A stretch of 64,000 bases of DNA, taken from JAWHTC01 sp032586155. Lineage in GTDB: Bacteria; Pseudomonadota; Alphaproteobacteria; Rhodobacterales; Rhodobacteraceae. Made by a program: the position numbers and the translations under genes. Under the pieces are notes generated by a model that saw nothing but the letters and a program-made list of their open reading frames with translations, ran no database searches and was not told the DNA's origin. The stretch covers positions 620,001 to 684,000 of the forward strand of contig NZ_JAWHTC010000001.1 of the NCBI RefSeq assembly GCF_032586155.1, in the 5' to 3' direction. This document shows, piece after piece, positions 1 through 8,604 of this stretch (position 1 is the stretch's first letter; each line of letters begins with the position of its first letter).

Positions 1-90
1 AAAAGCGAGGTAATTGCGGACCGGCAAGCGTCGGTTTGGCCGGGCAGGGTGAGTACGGTCGCGCATGTCAGGCTGACACGGGCCGTGATC

Positions 91-3000
91 TCAGGTTGGG
101 GCCTGCCCAGAGGGCACCGGTTCCTGCGGCGGTTCAGGTTTCCCACTCGACGCCCGGATCAGGCCCAGGTCCTGCAGGACAGCCAGCGCCGCCGGGGTGA
201 CGAACAGCGCCAGGAGCGTCGCCGCGGTCAGGCCGAAGGCAAGGCTGGCAACGATCGGACGGAGGAACTGCGCCTGTGTGCTTTGTTCGAACAGCAGCGG
301 CCCGAGTCCGACAACGGTTGTCAGCGAGGTCAGGAAAATCGCCCGGAACCGGTCGCGCACCGCCTTCTGTCCGGCGGCAATCATGTCTTCGCCTGCCGCC
401 AGCCGGTCCTTCATGAACCCGGCCAGCAGGATCGAGTCGTTGACCACCACGCCTGCCAATGTCGCCAGCCCGACCAGGCTGGGCAGCGAGATCTGAAGCC
501 CGAGTGCCATATGCCCCCACATCACGCCGACAAGGCTGAGCGGGATGGCCACCACCACGACAGCGGGCTGGATGAAACTGCGGAACTGGAAGGCCAGGAT
601 CAGGTAGACCCCGATCAGCCCGATCAGCATGTTTCGAGTCAGCGATGACCCGGTGGTCGCGGTATCTTCGGCCTCGCCCATGATGGTGACGGCGATCGCG
701 GGGCGTTTTTCGGCAAGCTTGGGGAGGTAGTCCGCCTTCAGCGCCATCATCAATTCGCGGGCATTGGCCACCGAGGGGTTGATCGAGCCCTGCACCGCCA
801 CAGTGCGTTGCCCGTCCACCCGGTTGATCACGGCAAACCCGCGCCCCTGCCTGACATCGGCCACCGCCGTCAATGGGATCAGCGCGCCATCGGGCCCGGG
901 AATGCGCAGCCCGAGGATGTCCTGCAGGGTGGTGCGGTTTTTTTCGGACAACCGTGCCACCACGTCGAGCGGGCCCAGCCCGTCGCGCACTTCCAGCGGG
1001 GTGTCGCCGCGAAACCCGGCGCGCAATTCGGTGGCAACGGCCTGGGCCGATACGCCAAGCGCCGAGGCGGCAGAGGGCCGCATGGTGACGATGAATTCGG
1101 ACTTGCCCGGCTGCAGGTCGAAGCTCACGTCGCGAACCCCTTCGAAGTCGCGAAAGAACTTGCGCATTTCCTTGGCGGTGGTGCGAAGATCATCGAGGTT
1201 TTCACCCTGCAGCCGGATGTCGATCGGTTTGCCGCCCGCGCCGCGCTCTTTGTCGGTGATGCGAAAGGCGGCCATGTCGGGCATCGGGCCGACCAGCTTT
1301 TTCCAGCGGTCGATGATCGCGGTTACCTCGGTGTTGCGGGTGCCCGCGGGCAACAGTTTGGCGCTGATCGTCGCCATATGTGCGCCGACCTCGGGCGTGT
1401 CGGCATTGGCGCTGTAGGTCACGGTGTAGCTCTGGACCAGCGGCTGGCTCTCGGGCTGTTTCGGGGTCAGCTCGGTATTCATCTTGTCCAGCGCCTTGAC
1501 CACCTTGGCAACCCGCTGTTCGGTCCGTTCCAGCGGTGAGCCCTGCACCAGGAGCAGGCGCGCTTCGACGGTGTCGCTTTCGAGTTGCGGGAAGCTCTGA
1601 TACTTGATGAAGCCGCCGGTATAGGGGGCCAGCGAGAACAGCACCAGGAACCCCGCCAGCCCGAGCGTGAAGTAGCGATACCGCAAGCTGAGCCCCGAGA
1701 GCGGCACAACCACCCGATCGCGCAGCGCGGTGAAACCCGCATTGACGGCGCGCGACAGGCGATTGGGGCGCAGATTGCCCGACAACGAATGCCGCATGTG
1801 GTGTGGCAGGATCAGGAAGGCTTCGATCAGGCTGACGATCAGCGTCATCACCAGAACGATGGGGATGTATTTCAGCACCGCGCCGATCCGCCCGTCCATA
1901 AAGGCCAGCGGGCCGACGATCATCACCGTCGTGAGGAACGAGGCGACCACGCCCGGTGCCACCTGGCGCGCGCCGTTCACCGCCGCCTCGATTGCGGTTT
2001 CGCCGGCTTGGCGGCGGCGCACGATGTTTTCGGAAATCACGATGGCATCGTCCATCAGCAGCCCGATGGCCACCAGCAGCGCCACCATGGTCATCATGTT
2101 GATGGTAAAGCCGAACAGCTGCATCACGAAGATTGTACCGAGGAAGGACACCGGCAAACCCATCGCCACCCAGAACGAGAAGCGGAAACCGAAGAACAGC
2201 CACATCACCGCAAACACCAGGATCAGGCCCTGAACGCCGTTTTCGGCGATTATGCGCAACCGATCGCGGATGTTCATCGTCGAATCCTGCGAGATCGCCA
2301 ATTCGATATTGCCCGGCGCCACGGCTTGTTCATGCTCGAGGATCCTGTTCAGCGCCGCCTTGACCCGCAGAGCGTCCTGCGCCGCGGTCTTGCTGACCTG
2401 GATGATCGCGGCGCGTTTGCCATTGTAATAGGCCGCCTGCGCCGGGTCGGCGAAGACCTCGGTGATCGTGGCGACCTCGCCCAGGGTGATGGATGCGCCG
2501 CTGGGGGATGCGGTTAGAACGATGGCGGAAAAATCACCGATGCTGCGTTTTTCGCCGAGAAACCGGATCGACGCCTCGCCCTGGCGACCGGCCAGCGACC
2601 CGGCCGGCATATCAAGGCTGTTGCGGGTCAGGATGGGAGAGATGTCGGCGATGCTGACCCCGTGGCGCTCGAGCGCGGCGGCATCGAAGCTGATGGCAAT
2701 CTCGCGATCCGAGAACCCGGCGATGCTGACCTGTGAAATTGCCGGATCAGCCCGCAGGCGTTCTGCCAGGGTGTCGGCATAGGACAGCAGGACCTTCGGG
2801 TCTTGGGGGCCGGTCACCGCGACCGAGGCGACCGAGGCCACACGCTCTACCACGCGGGTGATCGGATCGTCGGCGCGGTCGGGAAAGGTGCCGATCCCGT
2901 CAATCGCCGCCTTCAGATCGTTGTGAAACCGCGTCATGTCGCGGCCTTCGATGATCTCGGCGGTGATCACCGCCATGTTGTCGCGCGACAGGCAGGACAA

Positions 3001-3234
3001 TTCATTCAAGTTGTCGATGGCACGCAGCGGGTCCTCGGCCACCTGGCAGATTCCGGTTTCCACTTCGGCCGGCGAGGCCCCGGGATAGCCGACACGGAAC
3101 TCGACCACGGAGGGCGGGGTCAGCGGGAAGGTGTCACGCTGTAACGTGGGCAATGCGGCAAGGCCCAGAATCAACAGCGCCAGCATCAGGATATTGGCCG
3201 CTGTCGGGTGAACGGCGAACAGGCGGATCATCAC
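91..3234 (-). CDS. RND-family efflux permease
   Basis: Inner-membrane proton-driven pump subunit of a tripartite RND exporter (AcrB/MexF-like), 1047 aa, a normal length for the family. TM1 is at about residues 12-30, a large periplasmic loop follows, and the first membrane bundle carries the family's proton-relay pair in 'GLLMDDA' (Asp395-Asp396), followed by 'ISENIVRRR'. A second loop and bundle complete the duplicated architecture. The ATG overlaps the end of the upstream adaptor gene by 4 bases, so the two are translationally coupled. No outer-membrane factor gene is visible, so a TolC-type partner elsewhere is inferred. Substrate cannot be told from sequence. Confidence 0.95.
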   Translation of the reverse strand: MMIRLFAVHPTAANILMLALLILGLAALPTLQRDTFPLTPPSVVEFRVGYPGASPAEVETGICQVAEDPLRAIDNLNELSCLSRDNMAVITAEIIEGRDMTRFHNDLKAAIDGIGTFPDRADDPITRVVERVASVASVAVTGPQDPKVLLSYADTLAERLRADPAISQVSIAGFSDREIAISFDAAALERHGVSIADISPILTRNSLDMPAGSLAGRQGEASIRFLGEKRSIGDFSAIVLTASPSGASITLGEVATITEVFADPAQAAYYNGKRAAIIQVSKTAAQDALRVKAALNRILEHEQAVAPGNIELAISQDSTMNIRDRLRIIAENGVQGLILVFAVMWLFFGFRFSFWVAMGLPVSFLGTIFVMQLFGFTINMMTMVALLVAIGLLMDDAIVISENIVRRRQAGETAIEAAVNGARQVAPGVVASFLTTVMIVGPLAFMDGRIGAVLKYIPIVLVMTLIVSLIEAFLILPHHMRHSLSGNLRPNRLSRAVNAGFTALRDRVVVPLSGLSLRYRYFTLGLAGFLVLFSLAPYTGGFIKYQSFPQLESDTVEARLLLVQGSPLERTEQRVAKVVKALDKMNTELTPKQPESQPLVQSYTVTYSANADTPEVGAHMATISAKLLPAGTRNTEVTAIIDRWKKLVGPMPDMAAFRITDKERGAGGKPIDIRLQGENLDDLRTTAKEMRKFFRDFEGVRDVSFDLQPGKSEFIVTMRPSAASALGVSAQAVATELRAGFRGDTPLEVRDGLGPLDVVARLSEKNRTTLQDILGLRIPGPDGALIPLTAVADVRQGRGFAVINRVDGQRTVAVQGSINPSVANARELMMALKADYLPKLAEKRPAIAVTIMGEAEDTATTGSSLTRNMLIGLIGVYLILAFQFRSFIQPAVVVVAIPLSLVGVMWGHMALGLQISLPSLVGLATLAGVVVNDSILLAGFMKDRLAAGEDMIAAGQKAVRDRFRAIFLTSLTTVVGLGPLLFEQSTQAQFLRPIVASLAFGLTAATLLALFVTPAALAVLQDLGLIRASSGKPEPPQEPVPSGQAPT

Positions 3235-4541
3235 TTGGTCCCCTTGCTCTTGTCCCTGGCTTGCCCGGAGGCAGTGGCGGTGATCTGGGACAGGAGCTTC
3301 TTGTCCTCGACCGGTTTCACCTTCATGCCGGGCACTGCAACCGAGGGATCGCTGACGACCAGCTTGTCGCCTTCGGCCAACCCGTCGCTCACCACCGCGA
3401 TACCGCCGACCGTATAGCCGATCTTGACCGCACGTTTCTCCAGCGTGCCCTCCGTGGATACAACAAGCGCCTTGCCGCCGCGCACCGCGTCGACCGGAGC
3501 TACCAGCGCCGGTCGTTTTGGCGCCATCAGGATGACCTCGACAAAGGTGTTGCGCCGCAGCGGCGGTCGTTTGCCCACTTCGGCCTGTCCATAAGGATCA
3601 TCGATCCGCACAACGATGGCGGTGCTTTGGGTGCGTGGATCAATCGCTTCGCCGACCCGATCGACCCGGGCCTTCCAGATCACCGAATGGCCCGGAGCTG
3701 TCAGCCGCACCCGGGCCTTGAGATCGAGCACTGTCGAGCCGTCCTGCGCCGCCCGCAGCAGCGGGCCGATCCGCCCGATTGAAAACTGCGCCGCGACCTC
3801 GGCGGCCTCGATCCCTTCGGCCATCACCAGGGTTTGGCCGCGCGTCACAAATTGCCCCAGTTCCGCCGACACCTCGCCGATGCGGATGTCATAGGGCGCC
3901 CGGATCTCGGCAAATTCGAGCGACCGTTCAACCGCGGAGCGCTGGGCCGCGAGAACATCCCGCTCGGCTGCGTTCAGAGCCAGCAGGTTCTCGACCTCGA
4001 CCACCTTGGCCCGGGCCGCCAGCTCCGCGCGCCGCGCGGTGTCTAGCCTCGTTTGCGTTGCCACGCCTTCACTGGCGAGCTTTTCCTGGCGTGCGAGTTC
4101 GGCCCGGCTCAGTTCGAGATCCGCGGCGACGATGTCCTGGGTCGCGGCAAGTGTCTTGTCCTTGATGGCAAGGGCCGCGATCTGGGCGTCGATCTGGGTC
4201 AGGGACAGTTGCAGATCGGTATCGTCGAGCCTCAGAAGAACGGACCCCGACGTTGCCACCTCGCCATTTGCCAGGTTAGGGGCGGTTTCGATGACTTCGC
4301 CTTCAACGCGCGCCACGGCACGCCATTCCCGTGCTGGGGTGACGGTTCCGAACCCGCTGACCCGGGGCAACAGCTCGACCGGAGCCATAGTGATGACGCG
4401 CACCGCGGTCGGTGGCCGTTTCTTTTCCTTCGCCGCGGGCGGTTGCTTGAGGTTTTCCGAAAAGGCTACCGTCAAGGCACCAAGTAGCACGGGGATGGTA
4501 AATGCCAGCAATCGCAGGATAATTCTGATCGCACCGGACAT
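3231..4541 (-). CDS. RND efflux periplasmic adaptor (HlyD/AcrA family)
   Basis: Membrane-fusion protein of the same pump, 436 aa. An N-terminal hydrophobic anchor lies at about residues 8-28, then a barrel-sandwich (lipoyl-like) half, an alpha-helical hairpin rich in Ala/Glu/Arg (about 130-210), the second lipoyl half ('RAPYDIRIGEVSAELGQFV'), and a beta-barrel and membrane-proximal domain ending with a Lys-rich tail. It is the first gene of a two-gene operon and overlaps the permease start by 4 bases. The 226-base stretch upstream to the sdhE stop should hold the promoter. Family assignment is firm; substrate is unknown. Confidence 0.93.
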   Translation of the reverse strand: MSGAIRIILRLLAFTIPVLLGALTVAFSENLKQPPAAKEKKRPPTAVRVITMAPVELLPRVSGFGTVTPAREWRAVARVEGEVIETAPNLANGEVATSGSVLLRLDDTDLQLSLTQIDAQIAALAIKDKTLAATQDIVAADLELSRAELARQEKLASEGVATQTRLDTARRAELAARAKVVEVENLLALNAAERDVLAAQRSAVERSLEFAEIRAPYDIRIGEVSAELGQFVTRGQTLVMAEGIEAAEVAAQFSIGRIGPLLRAAQDGSTVLDLKARVRLTAPGHSVIWKARVDRVGEAIDPRTQSTAIVVRIDDPYGQAEVGKRPPLRRNTFVEVILMAPKRPALVAPVDAVRGGKALVVSTEGTLEKRAVKIGYTVGGIAVVSDGLAEGDKLVVSDPSVAVPGMKVKPVEDKKLLSQITATASGQARDKSKGTK

Positions 4542-4767
4542 GTGGCCATTTCCTTTCGTTGCGGCGGTCTAAGCCGTTCTACCTGTGGCACATATAGCTG
4601 ACCACAAAGTCGCCTGGCCCGCAAAGGCAACATCGCGAAAGCAGCGCGCAAATTGCCGCGCATCCTGTATGCAACGTGCCAATCGGCATAGGTTGGTCAG
4701 GGCAGGCGCGGTTGGGCGCCATTCAGGCATTGTACGGCAATACGTTGGAACGGCCGCGAAAGCGCGG

Positions 4768-5073
4768 TCAGCTGTCGTTGCCAATCACCGCGCGGATGCC
4801 GCTGACAAGCGGGGCATGCGCCGCCGGTGGCGCAGTCTGGCCCGAGACCCATTGATAGAGGTCCTGGTCGTTCTCGGTCAGCAGCGCATCATAGGCGTTG
4901 AGCGCGGCTTCATCCATGTCTTCGAGACGCGCGGCGGCGAAACGCATCAGGATCAGGTCCATTTCCTTGGTGCCGCGGCGCATCGAGCGCATGTGCAGGC
5001 GTTTGATCCGCGAGGCGCGGGTTTCGTTCTCGGGGCGCGATTCCGGCTGGGGCATCAGGGCGGGATCAGACAA
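4768..5073 (-). CDS. sdhE: Succinate dehydrogenase assembly factor 2 (SdhE family, DUF339)
   Basis: Small helical protein that promotes covalent FAD attachment to SdhA. The signature RGxxE motif is present ('RRGTKEMD', Arg33-Gly34…Glu37), followed by the family's 'LMRFAA' and 'LLTENDQDLYQWVSG' blocks. I place the start at a TTG (5073): AAGGAG sits 7 bases before it, while the alternative ATG at 5055 has no Shine-Dalgarno. With TTG the product is 101 aa. The start lies inside the last codons of the upstream XRE gene (8-base overlap), which points to translational coupling. The TTG choice is inferred; the family call is secure. Confidence 0.9.
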   Translation of the reverse strand: MSDPALMPQPESRPENETRASRIKRLHMRSMRRGTKEMDLILMRFAAARLEDMDEAALNAYDALLTENDQDLYQWVSGQTAPPAAHAPLVSGIRAVIGNDS

Positions 5074-5476
5074 GGCCGTTCTCCTTGGCCACGCTTGCCA
5101 GGCGTTTTTCCAGTGCACCGAGCCGATTGGCGGTTTTGTTGGCGCGGGCCTTGAGCTCGCGGATCTCGGTGAGGATGTCACGGATATCGCCGCTGGTGGC
5201 GGTCGCGTCATTGGCATCGGGGGCCTCGACCCCGTCGCCGATCCCCTCGAGAAGCCACGTGAGGGAGACATTCAGAACACCGGCCAGCATCTGCAGCTTA
5301 TTGGCGCGCGGCTCACTCATGTCGTTTTCCCAGCCCTGCAGCGTGCTGAGCTTGATGCCAAGCCGCTTGGCCAGGGTTTTCTGGGTCATACCAGTAGCCT
5401 CGCGGGCACCGGTCACACGGTCGCCGAACGTGCTGGAATCGGCGTCGAACCAGCCGTCTTGAAGAACATCGCTCAT
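5066..5476 (-). CDS. XRE-type helix-turn-helix regulator
   Basis: A 136-aa protein with an HTH_3 domain at about residues 17-75 ('GDRVTGAREATGMTQKTLAKRLG…STLQGWEND') and a C-terminal segment, about 95-133, whose heptad pattern ('DILTEIRELKARANKTANRLGALEKRL') suggests a short coiled coil for dimerisation. AAAGGAG is 6 bases before the ATG. It is the first gene of a two-gene unit with sdhE and is divergent from aspC across a 90-base gap, so it may control one or both. Target and signal are not visible. Confidence 0.88.
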   Translation of the reverse strand: MSDVLQDGWFDADSSTFGDRVTGAREATGMTQKTLAKRLGIKLSTLQGWENDMSEPRANKLQMLAGVLNVSLTWLLEGIGDGVEAPDANDATATSGDIRDILTEIRELKARANKTANRLGALEKRLASVAKENGLV

Positions 5477-5566
5477 TCAGGGCTCCTTTCACCCGTTCAT
5501 GCTTGATCGGGCTTCGGGCGCAACTTATGACACGAGGTGAGAAATTACAAACAAGGGGCCGACATC

Positions 5567-6769
5567 ATGGGATTTCTTTCCGACACGCTTGCACGTGTGA
5601 AGCCGTCGCCGACGATTGCGGTCTCGAACCTGGCGGCCGAGCTGAAAGCGGCGGGTCAGGATGTGATCGGCCTTGGGGCAGGAGAGCCCGATTTCGACAC
5701 GCCCGAACATATCAAGGCAGCGGGAATCCGGGCCATCGAAGAGGGCAAGACCAAGTATACGGCGGTGGATGGCATTCCCGAGCTGAAAGCGGCGATCTGC
5801 GCCAAGTTCAAGCGTGACAACGGGCTGGATTATGAGCCCGCGCAGGTCAGCGTCGGGACCGGGGGCAAGCAGATTCTCTACAATGCGCTGATGGCGACCC
5901 TGAACCCAGGTGATGAGGTTGTGATTCCGGCGCCCTATTGGGTGAGCTACCCAGACATGGTGCTGCTGGCGGGCGGGACACCGGTTTCGGTTGAGGCGAC
6001 GCTGGAAAACAATTTCAAGCTCAGTCCTGAGCAGTTGGAGGCGGCGATCACGCCGAAAACCAAGTGGCTCATCTTCAACTCGCCGTCGAATCCGACCGGG
6101 GCGGGGTATACAAGCGACGAATTGAAGGGGTTGACCGATGTGCTGATGCGGCACCCGCATGTCTGGGTGATGACCGATGACATGTACGAGCACCTGGCCT
6201 ATGACGATTTCGTTTTCTGCACCCCGGCAGAGGTGGAGCCGGGGCTTTATGAACGCACGTTGACCTGTAACGGGGTCAGCAAGGCCTATGCGATGACCGG
6301 CTGGCGGATCGGCTATGCGGCTGGGCCGAAAGAGCTGATCGCGGCGATGCGCAAGATCCAGTCGCAGAGCACATCGAACCCCTGTTCTGTGTCGCAATGG
6401 GCTGCGGTCGAGGCATTGAACGGGAGCCATGATTTCATTGCCGAGAACAACGCGGTGTTTGTCCGCCGGCGCGATCTGGTTGTGCGGATGCTGAGCGAGA
6501 TTGACGGCATCACCTGCCCAGTGCCGGAGGGGGCGTTCTATGTCTATCCGTCGATCGCCGGGTTGATTGGAAAAACCAGCGCCAAAGGCACGGTGATTGA
6601 GAATGACGAGGTGTTTGCCAAGGCGCTTCTTGAAGAAAGTGGCGTGGCGGTGGTGTTCGGAGCGGCCTTTGGGCTGTCGCCGAATTTCCGGGTGAGCTAT
6701 GCGACCTCGGATGCGGCGCTGGAAGAGGCCTGCTCGCGCATTCAGAGTTTCTGTGCCGGATTAACCTGA
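5567..6769 (+). CDS. aspC: Aspartate/aromatic aminotransferase, PLP fold type I
   Basis: PLP-dependent transaminase of the class I alpha-proteobacterial aspartate aminotransferase type (400 aa). Seen: 'FNSPSNPTGAGY' substrate/PLP pocket at about 170-180, 'DDMYEHL', and the Schiff-base lysine Lys239 in 'GVSKAYAMTGWRIGY'. The expected reaction is L-aspartate plus 2-oxoglutarate to oxaloacetate and glutamate; several relatives also accept prephenate or aromatic acids, which cannot be excluded. The ATG at 5567 follows an AAGGGG; a GTG 30 bases upstream is in frame but adds residues not expected for the family. Confidence 0.93.
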   Translation: MGFLSDTLARVKPSPTIAVSNLAAELKAAGQDVIGLGAGEPDFDTPEHIKAAGIRAIEEGKTKYTAVDGIPELKAAICAKFKRDNGLDYEPAQVSVGTGGKQILYNALMATLNPGDEVVIPAPYWVSYPDMVLLAGGTPVSVEATLENNFKLSPEQLEAAITPKTKWLIFNSPSNPTGAGYTSDELKGLTDVLMRHPHVWVMTDDMYEHLAYDDFVFCTPAEVEPGLYERTLTCNGVSKAYAMTGWRIGYAAGPKELIAAMRKIQSQSTSNPCSVSQWAAVEALNGSHDFIAENNAVFVRRRDLVVRMLSEIDGITCPVPEGAFYVYPSIAGLIGKTSAKGTVIENDEVFAKALLEESGVAVVFGAAFGLSPNFRVSYATSDAALEEACSRIQSFCAGLT

Positions 6770-6805
6770 GCCTTGGGAACGCGGTGAGTCGCGGGCAGGG
6801 AATTT

Positions 6806-6828
6806 CCCCCTTGCGTTGCATGAGGGGG
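6806..6828 (+). terminator. Stem-loop after aspC
   Basis: CCCCCT and AGGGGG form a 6-bp stem around an 11-base loop, 36 bases after the aspC stop. There is no T-run, so it is a weak terminator candidate or a stabilising 3' hairpin. Confidence 0.35.
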
Positions 6829-6931
6829 CTGCGGCACTGTTCCGACAGGTATAAATGGGTGGTCACTGCTTTAGGTGCATGGTGAAATACGACGGAAAAA
6901 CAACGATCTGGCCCCAGGGAGGGCGAACCGG

Positions 6932-7333
6932 ATGAGTGGCGATCTGCCCGAGTATTACTTCCGTGTCCGTGAAAACGGCGCCTTCGTTTTTCGTGTCGAC
7001 ACGGAAAACCGCCAGCGCCGGATCGAGATGGATCAGATCGCCGTGGTCAACACCCGCAATGGCGAGATCCGCCCGCAAGGCGCGCGCCAGCTGTCCGATG
7101 AGGACATGACGGCCATCAGGGGCTGGATGGAAGAGCGTCAGGCGGTTCTGGCCGAGCGCGACATCGACGATATCCTGCGGGCGGTGGATTACCTGAACCT
7201 GACAACCCATTGGGCCCAGTCTCGGGCCAGCGATGAACAGCTCGAAGAGGTGACCGATGCGCTTCTGCTGGCGATGCATGACCTGCGCTCGGTTCTGGTG
7301 CGCAAGAAAGCGGATCGGTTGCTGAAGGATTAA
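6932..7333 (+). CDS. Hypothetical protein, 133 aa
   Basis: I do not recognise a named domain. The N-terminal half looks beta-rich with alternating charges ('YYFRVRENGAFVFRVDTENRQ', 'RIEMDQIAVVNTRNGEI'), and the C-terminal half looks helical ('DEDMTAIRGWMEERQAVLAER', 'VTDALLLAMHDLRSVLVRKKADRLL'). It has no signal peptide or membrane segment, so it is probably cytoplasmic. AGGGAGGG precedes the chosen ATG; an ATG 57 bases upstream is in frame but lacks a good ribosome site. Codon use matches its neighbours, which supports a real gene. Function unknown. Confidence 0.75.
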   Translation: MSGDLPEYYFRVRENGAFVFRVDTENRQRRIEMDQIAVVNTRNGEIRPQGARQLSDEDMTAIRGWMEERQAVLAERDIDDILRAVDYLNLTTHWAQSRASDEQLEEVTDALLLAMHDLRSVLVRKKADRLLKD

Positions 7334-7344
7334 GGGTAGAGGAG

Positions 7345-7393
7345 CCGCCCGAGAGCGCCGCCCACCCACCCGCCCCGACGCTCCCGGGCGGCG
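7345..7393. terminator. GC-rich inverted repeat between convergent genes
   Basis: GCCGCCCGAGAGCG pairs imperfectly with CGCTCCCGGGCGGC across about 20 bases, in the gap between the plus-strand hypothetical and the minus-strand DUF1194 gene. A bidirectional terminator is the likely role; there is no T-run. Confidence 0.4.
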
Positions 7394-7440
7394 TTGCGCC
7401 CGGTTTGAGACCTGCCGGGTGAGGTGATGCCGGAGCCTCC

Positions 7441-7467
7441 GGCGGGAGTATTTTTCACAAAGAAAGA
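7441..7467 (+). repeat. Intergenic element A, copy 1
   Basis: Carries GGCGGGAGTATTT, a short spacer, then AAAGAAAGA, preceded by GCCGGAG-C-CTCCGGC, a tight palindrome. Similar motifs recur at 14736, 17806, 50749, 55732 and (minus) 62104. All are just after or between coding regions. Confidence 0.5.
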
Positions 7468-7480
7468 GCAGCCGGCTTGG

Positions 7481-8164
7481 TCAGCGCATCGAGATCGCCT
7501 GCTGGGTCAGTTCGCGCAGTAATTTGCGGGTCATGGCGGCCTTGTAGTTGGAGAAGTCGCGGGCGGTTTCGGTGAAGGCGCCGGGACCGGTGATGACATT
7601 GGCGCGGAAATATGCGGTGAGGCGGGTGGTCTCGGACGGGTCGGGGTGGCCGATGACGAGGGCGTTAATCGTGATGTCATTGGTCTGCGCGACGGCGCGG
7701 AGCGGGCCGGGGCGAGGGCCGGTGTTGGAGCGACCATCGCCGGAGATATCGAGGGTGCGTTGCCAGCAGCGGCGGGAGGCCAGGCTTCGGATACCATGGC
7801 GCATGGCGTCCCCGAGGGCGGTGGCCGGGGGCATTGCCGCGCGCGGGGCGGTTTCGATCCGGGTGGTGGCGCTTTCCAGCGCATTGGCCGAGGTCATGGC
7901 CTGCCAGGGCAGGATCGTGCGGGTGCTGCCCTGGTCGCTCCATTCATAGACCATCAGGTCTACCGGCGTTTCGGGCCGGGCGAGGATCGCCTGCACAACC
8001 CGCGGATCGCGCAGGGCACCGGCGAGGCCATTTCTTTGCAGCGCATAGTCGCGGCTGTCGACCGAGCCTGAGACATCGAGCGCCAGGGCAATGGCGAGGC
8101 GGCATTCGGCCTGGGCTGTGCCAGGCGCCGACAGCAAAACGACAATGAGAAGGGTGCGGATCAC
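7481..8164 (-). CDS. Exported DUF1194 (von Willebrand A-like) protein
   Basis: A 227-aa protein with a signal peptide (residues 1-19, cleavage after 'GTAQA') and a vWA-like fold. The MIDAS-type 'DVSGSV' is at 30-35, 'ISGDGRSNTG' at about 140-149, and 'TRDFSNYKAAMTRKLLREL' at the C-terminus, as in DUF1194 proteins. A periplasmic metal-dependent binding role is inferred from the fold; no partner is known to me. It overlaps the VOC gene stop by 4 bases (ATGA) and is the second gene of that pair. Confidence 0.88.
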   Translation of the reverse strand: MIRTLLIVVLLSAPGTAQAECRLAIALALDVSGSVDSRDYALQRNGLAGALRDPRVVQAILARPETPVDLMVYEWSDQGSTRTILPWQAMTSANALESATTRIETAPRAAMPPATALGDAMRHGIRSLASRRCWQRTLDISGDGRSNTGPRPGPLRAVAQTNDITINALVIGHPDPSETTRLTAYFRANVITGPGAFTETARDFSNYKAAMTRKLLRELTQQAISMR

Positions 8165-8589
8165 CAGTGACCGGTGTTTTCCATGCTGGCCCAGGGTTCG
8201 GCTGGCGCGAGCGGCTCACCCTCTTGCAGAAGTTCGACCGAGATATTGTCGGGGCTGCGGATGAAGGCCATACGGCCATCACGGGGCGGGCGGTTGATGG
8301 TGACGCCATTGTCCATCAGGTGCTGGCACATCTCGTAGATATTGCCGACCTCGTATGCGAGGTGGCCGAAATGGCGGCTGTCCGACGGCAGCCCGTCATC
8401 GCCATCCCAGTTATAGGTTAGCTCGACCGGGCATTCGGGCTGATCCGGCGGCGCCATGAAGATCAGCGAGAACCGGCCCTGTTCGTAATCGGAGTGGCGG
8501 GTCTTCACCAGGCCAAGCAGCTCGAAAAAGGCGATAGTGGCGTCGAGGTCTTTGACCCGGACCATGGTGTGGAGATATTTCAGATGCAT
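8161..8589 (-). CDS. VOC-family protein, lactoylglutathione lyase-like
   Basis: Vicinal oxygen chelate fold, 142 aa, with two beta-alpha-beta-beta-beta modules. The pattern matches glyoxalase I: a starting 'LHTMVRVKDLDATIAFFELLGL' (His near residue 7), 'VELTYNWD' (Glu), 'GHLAYEV' (His) and 'ISVELLQ' (Glu), giving the two-His/two-Glu metal set. The expected role is conversion of the methylglyoxal-glutathione hemithioacetal to S-lactoylglutathione. Length and motifs fit GloA; I leave the symbol blank because close VOC relatives share them. It is coupled to the downstream DUF1194 gene. Confidence 0.85.
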   Translation of the reverse strand: MHLKYLHTMVRVKDLDATIAFFELLGLVKTRHSDYEQGRFSLIFMAPPDQPECPVELTYNWDGDDGLPSDSRHFGHLAYEVGNIYEMCQHLMDNGVTINRPPRDGRMAFIRSPDNISVELLQEGEPLAPAEPWASMENTGHW

Positions 8590-8604
8590 GACGCGGCCCC
8601 TGGC

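Noticed and set aside
1..90. Short stretch before the RND permease stop
   Set aside because: Only about 90 bases; no gene or clear hairpin seen.
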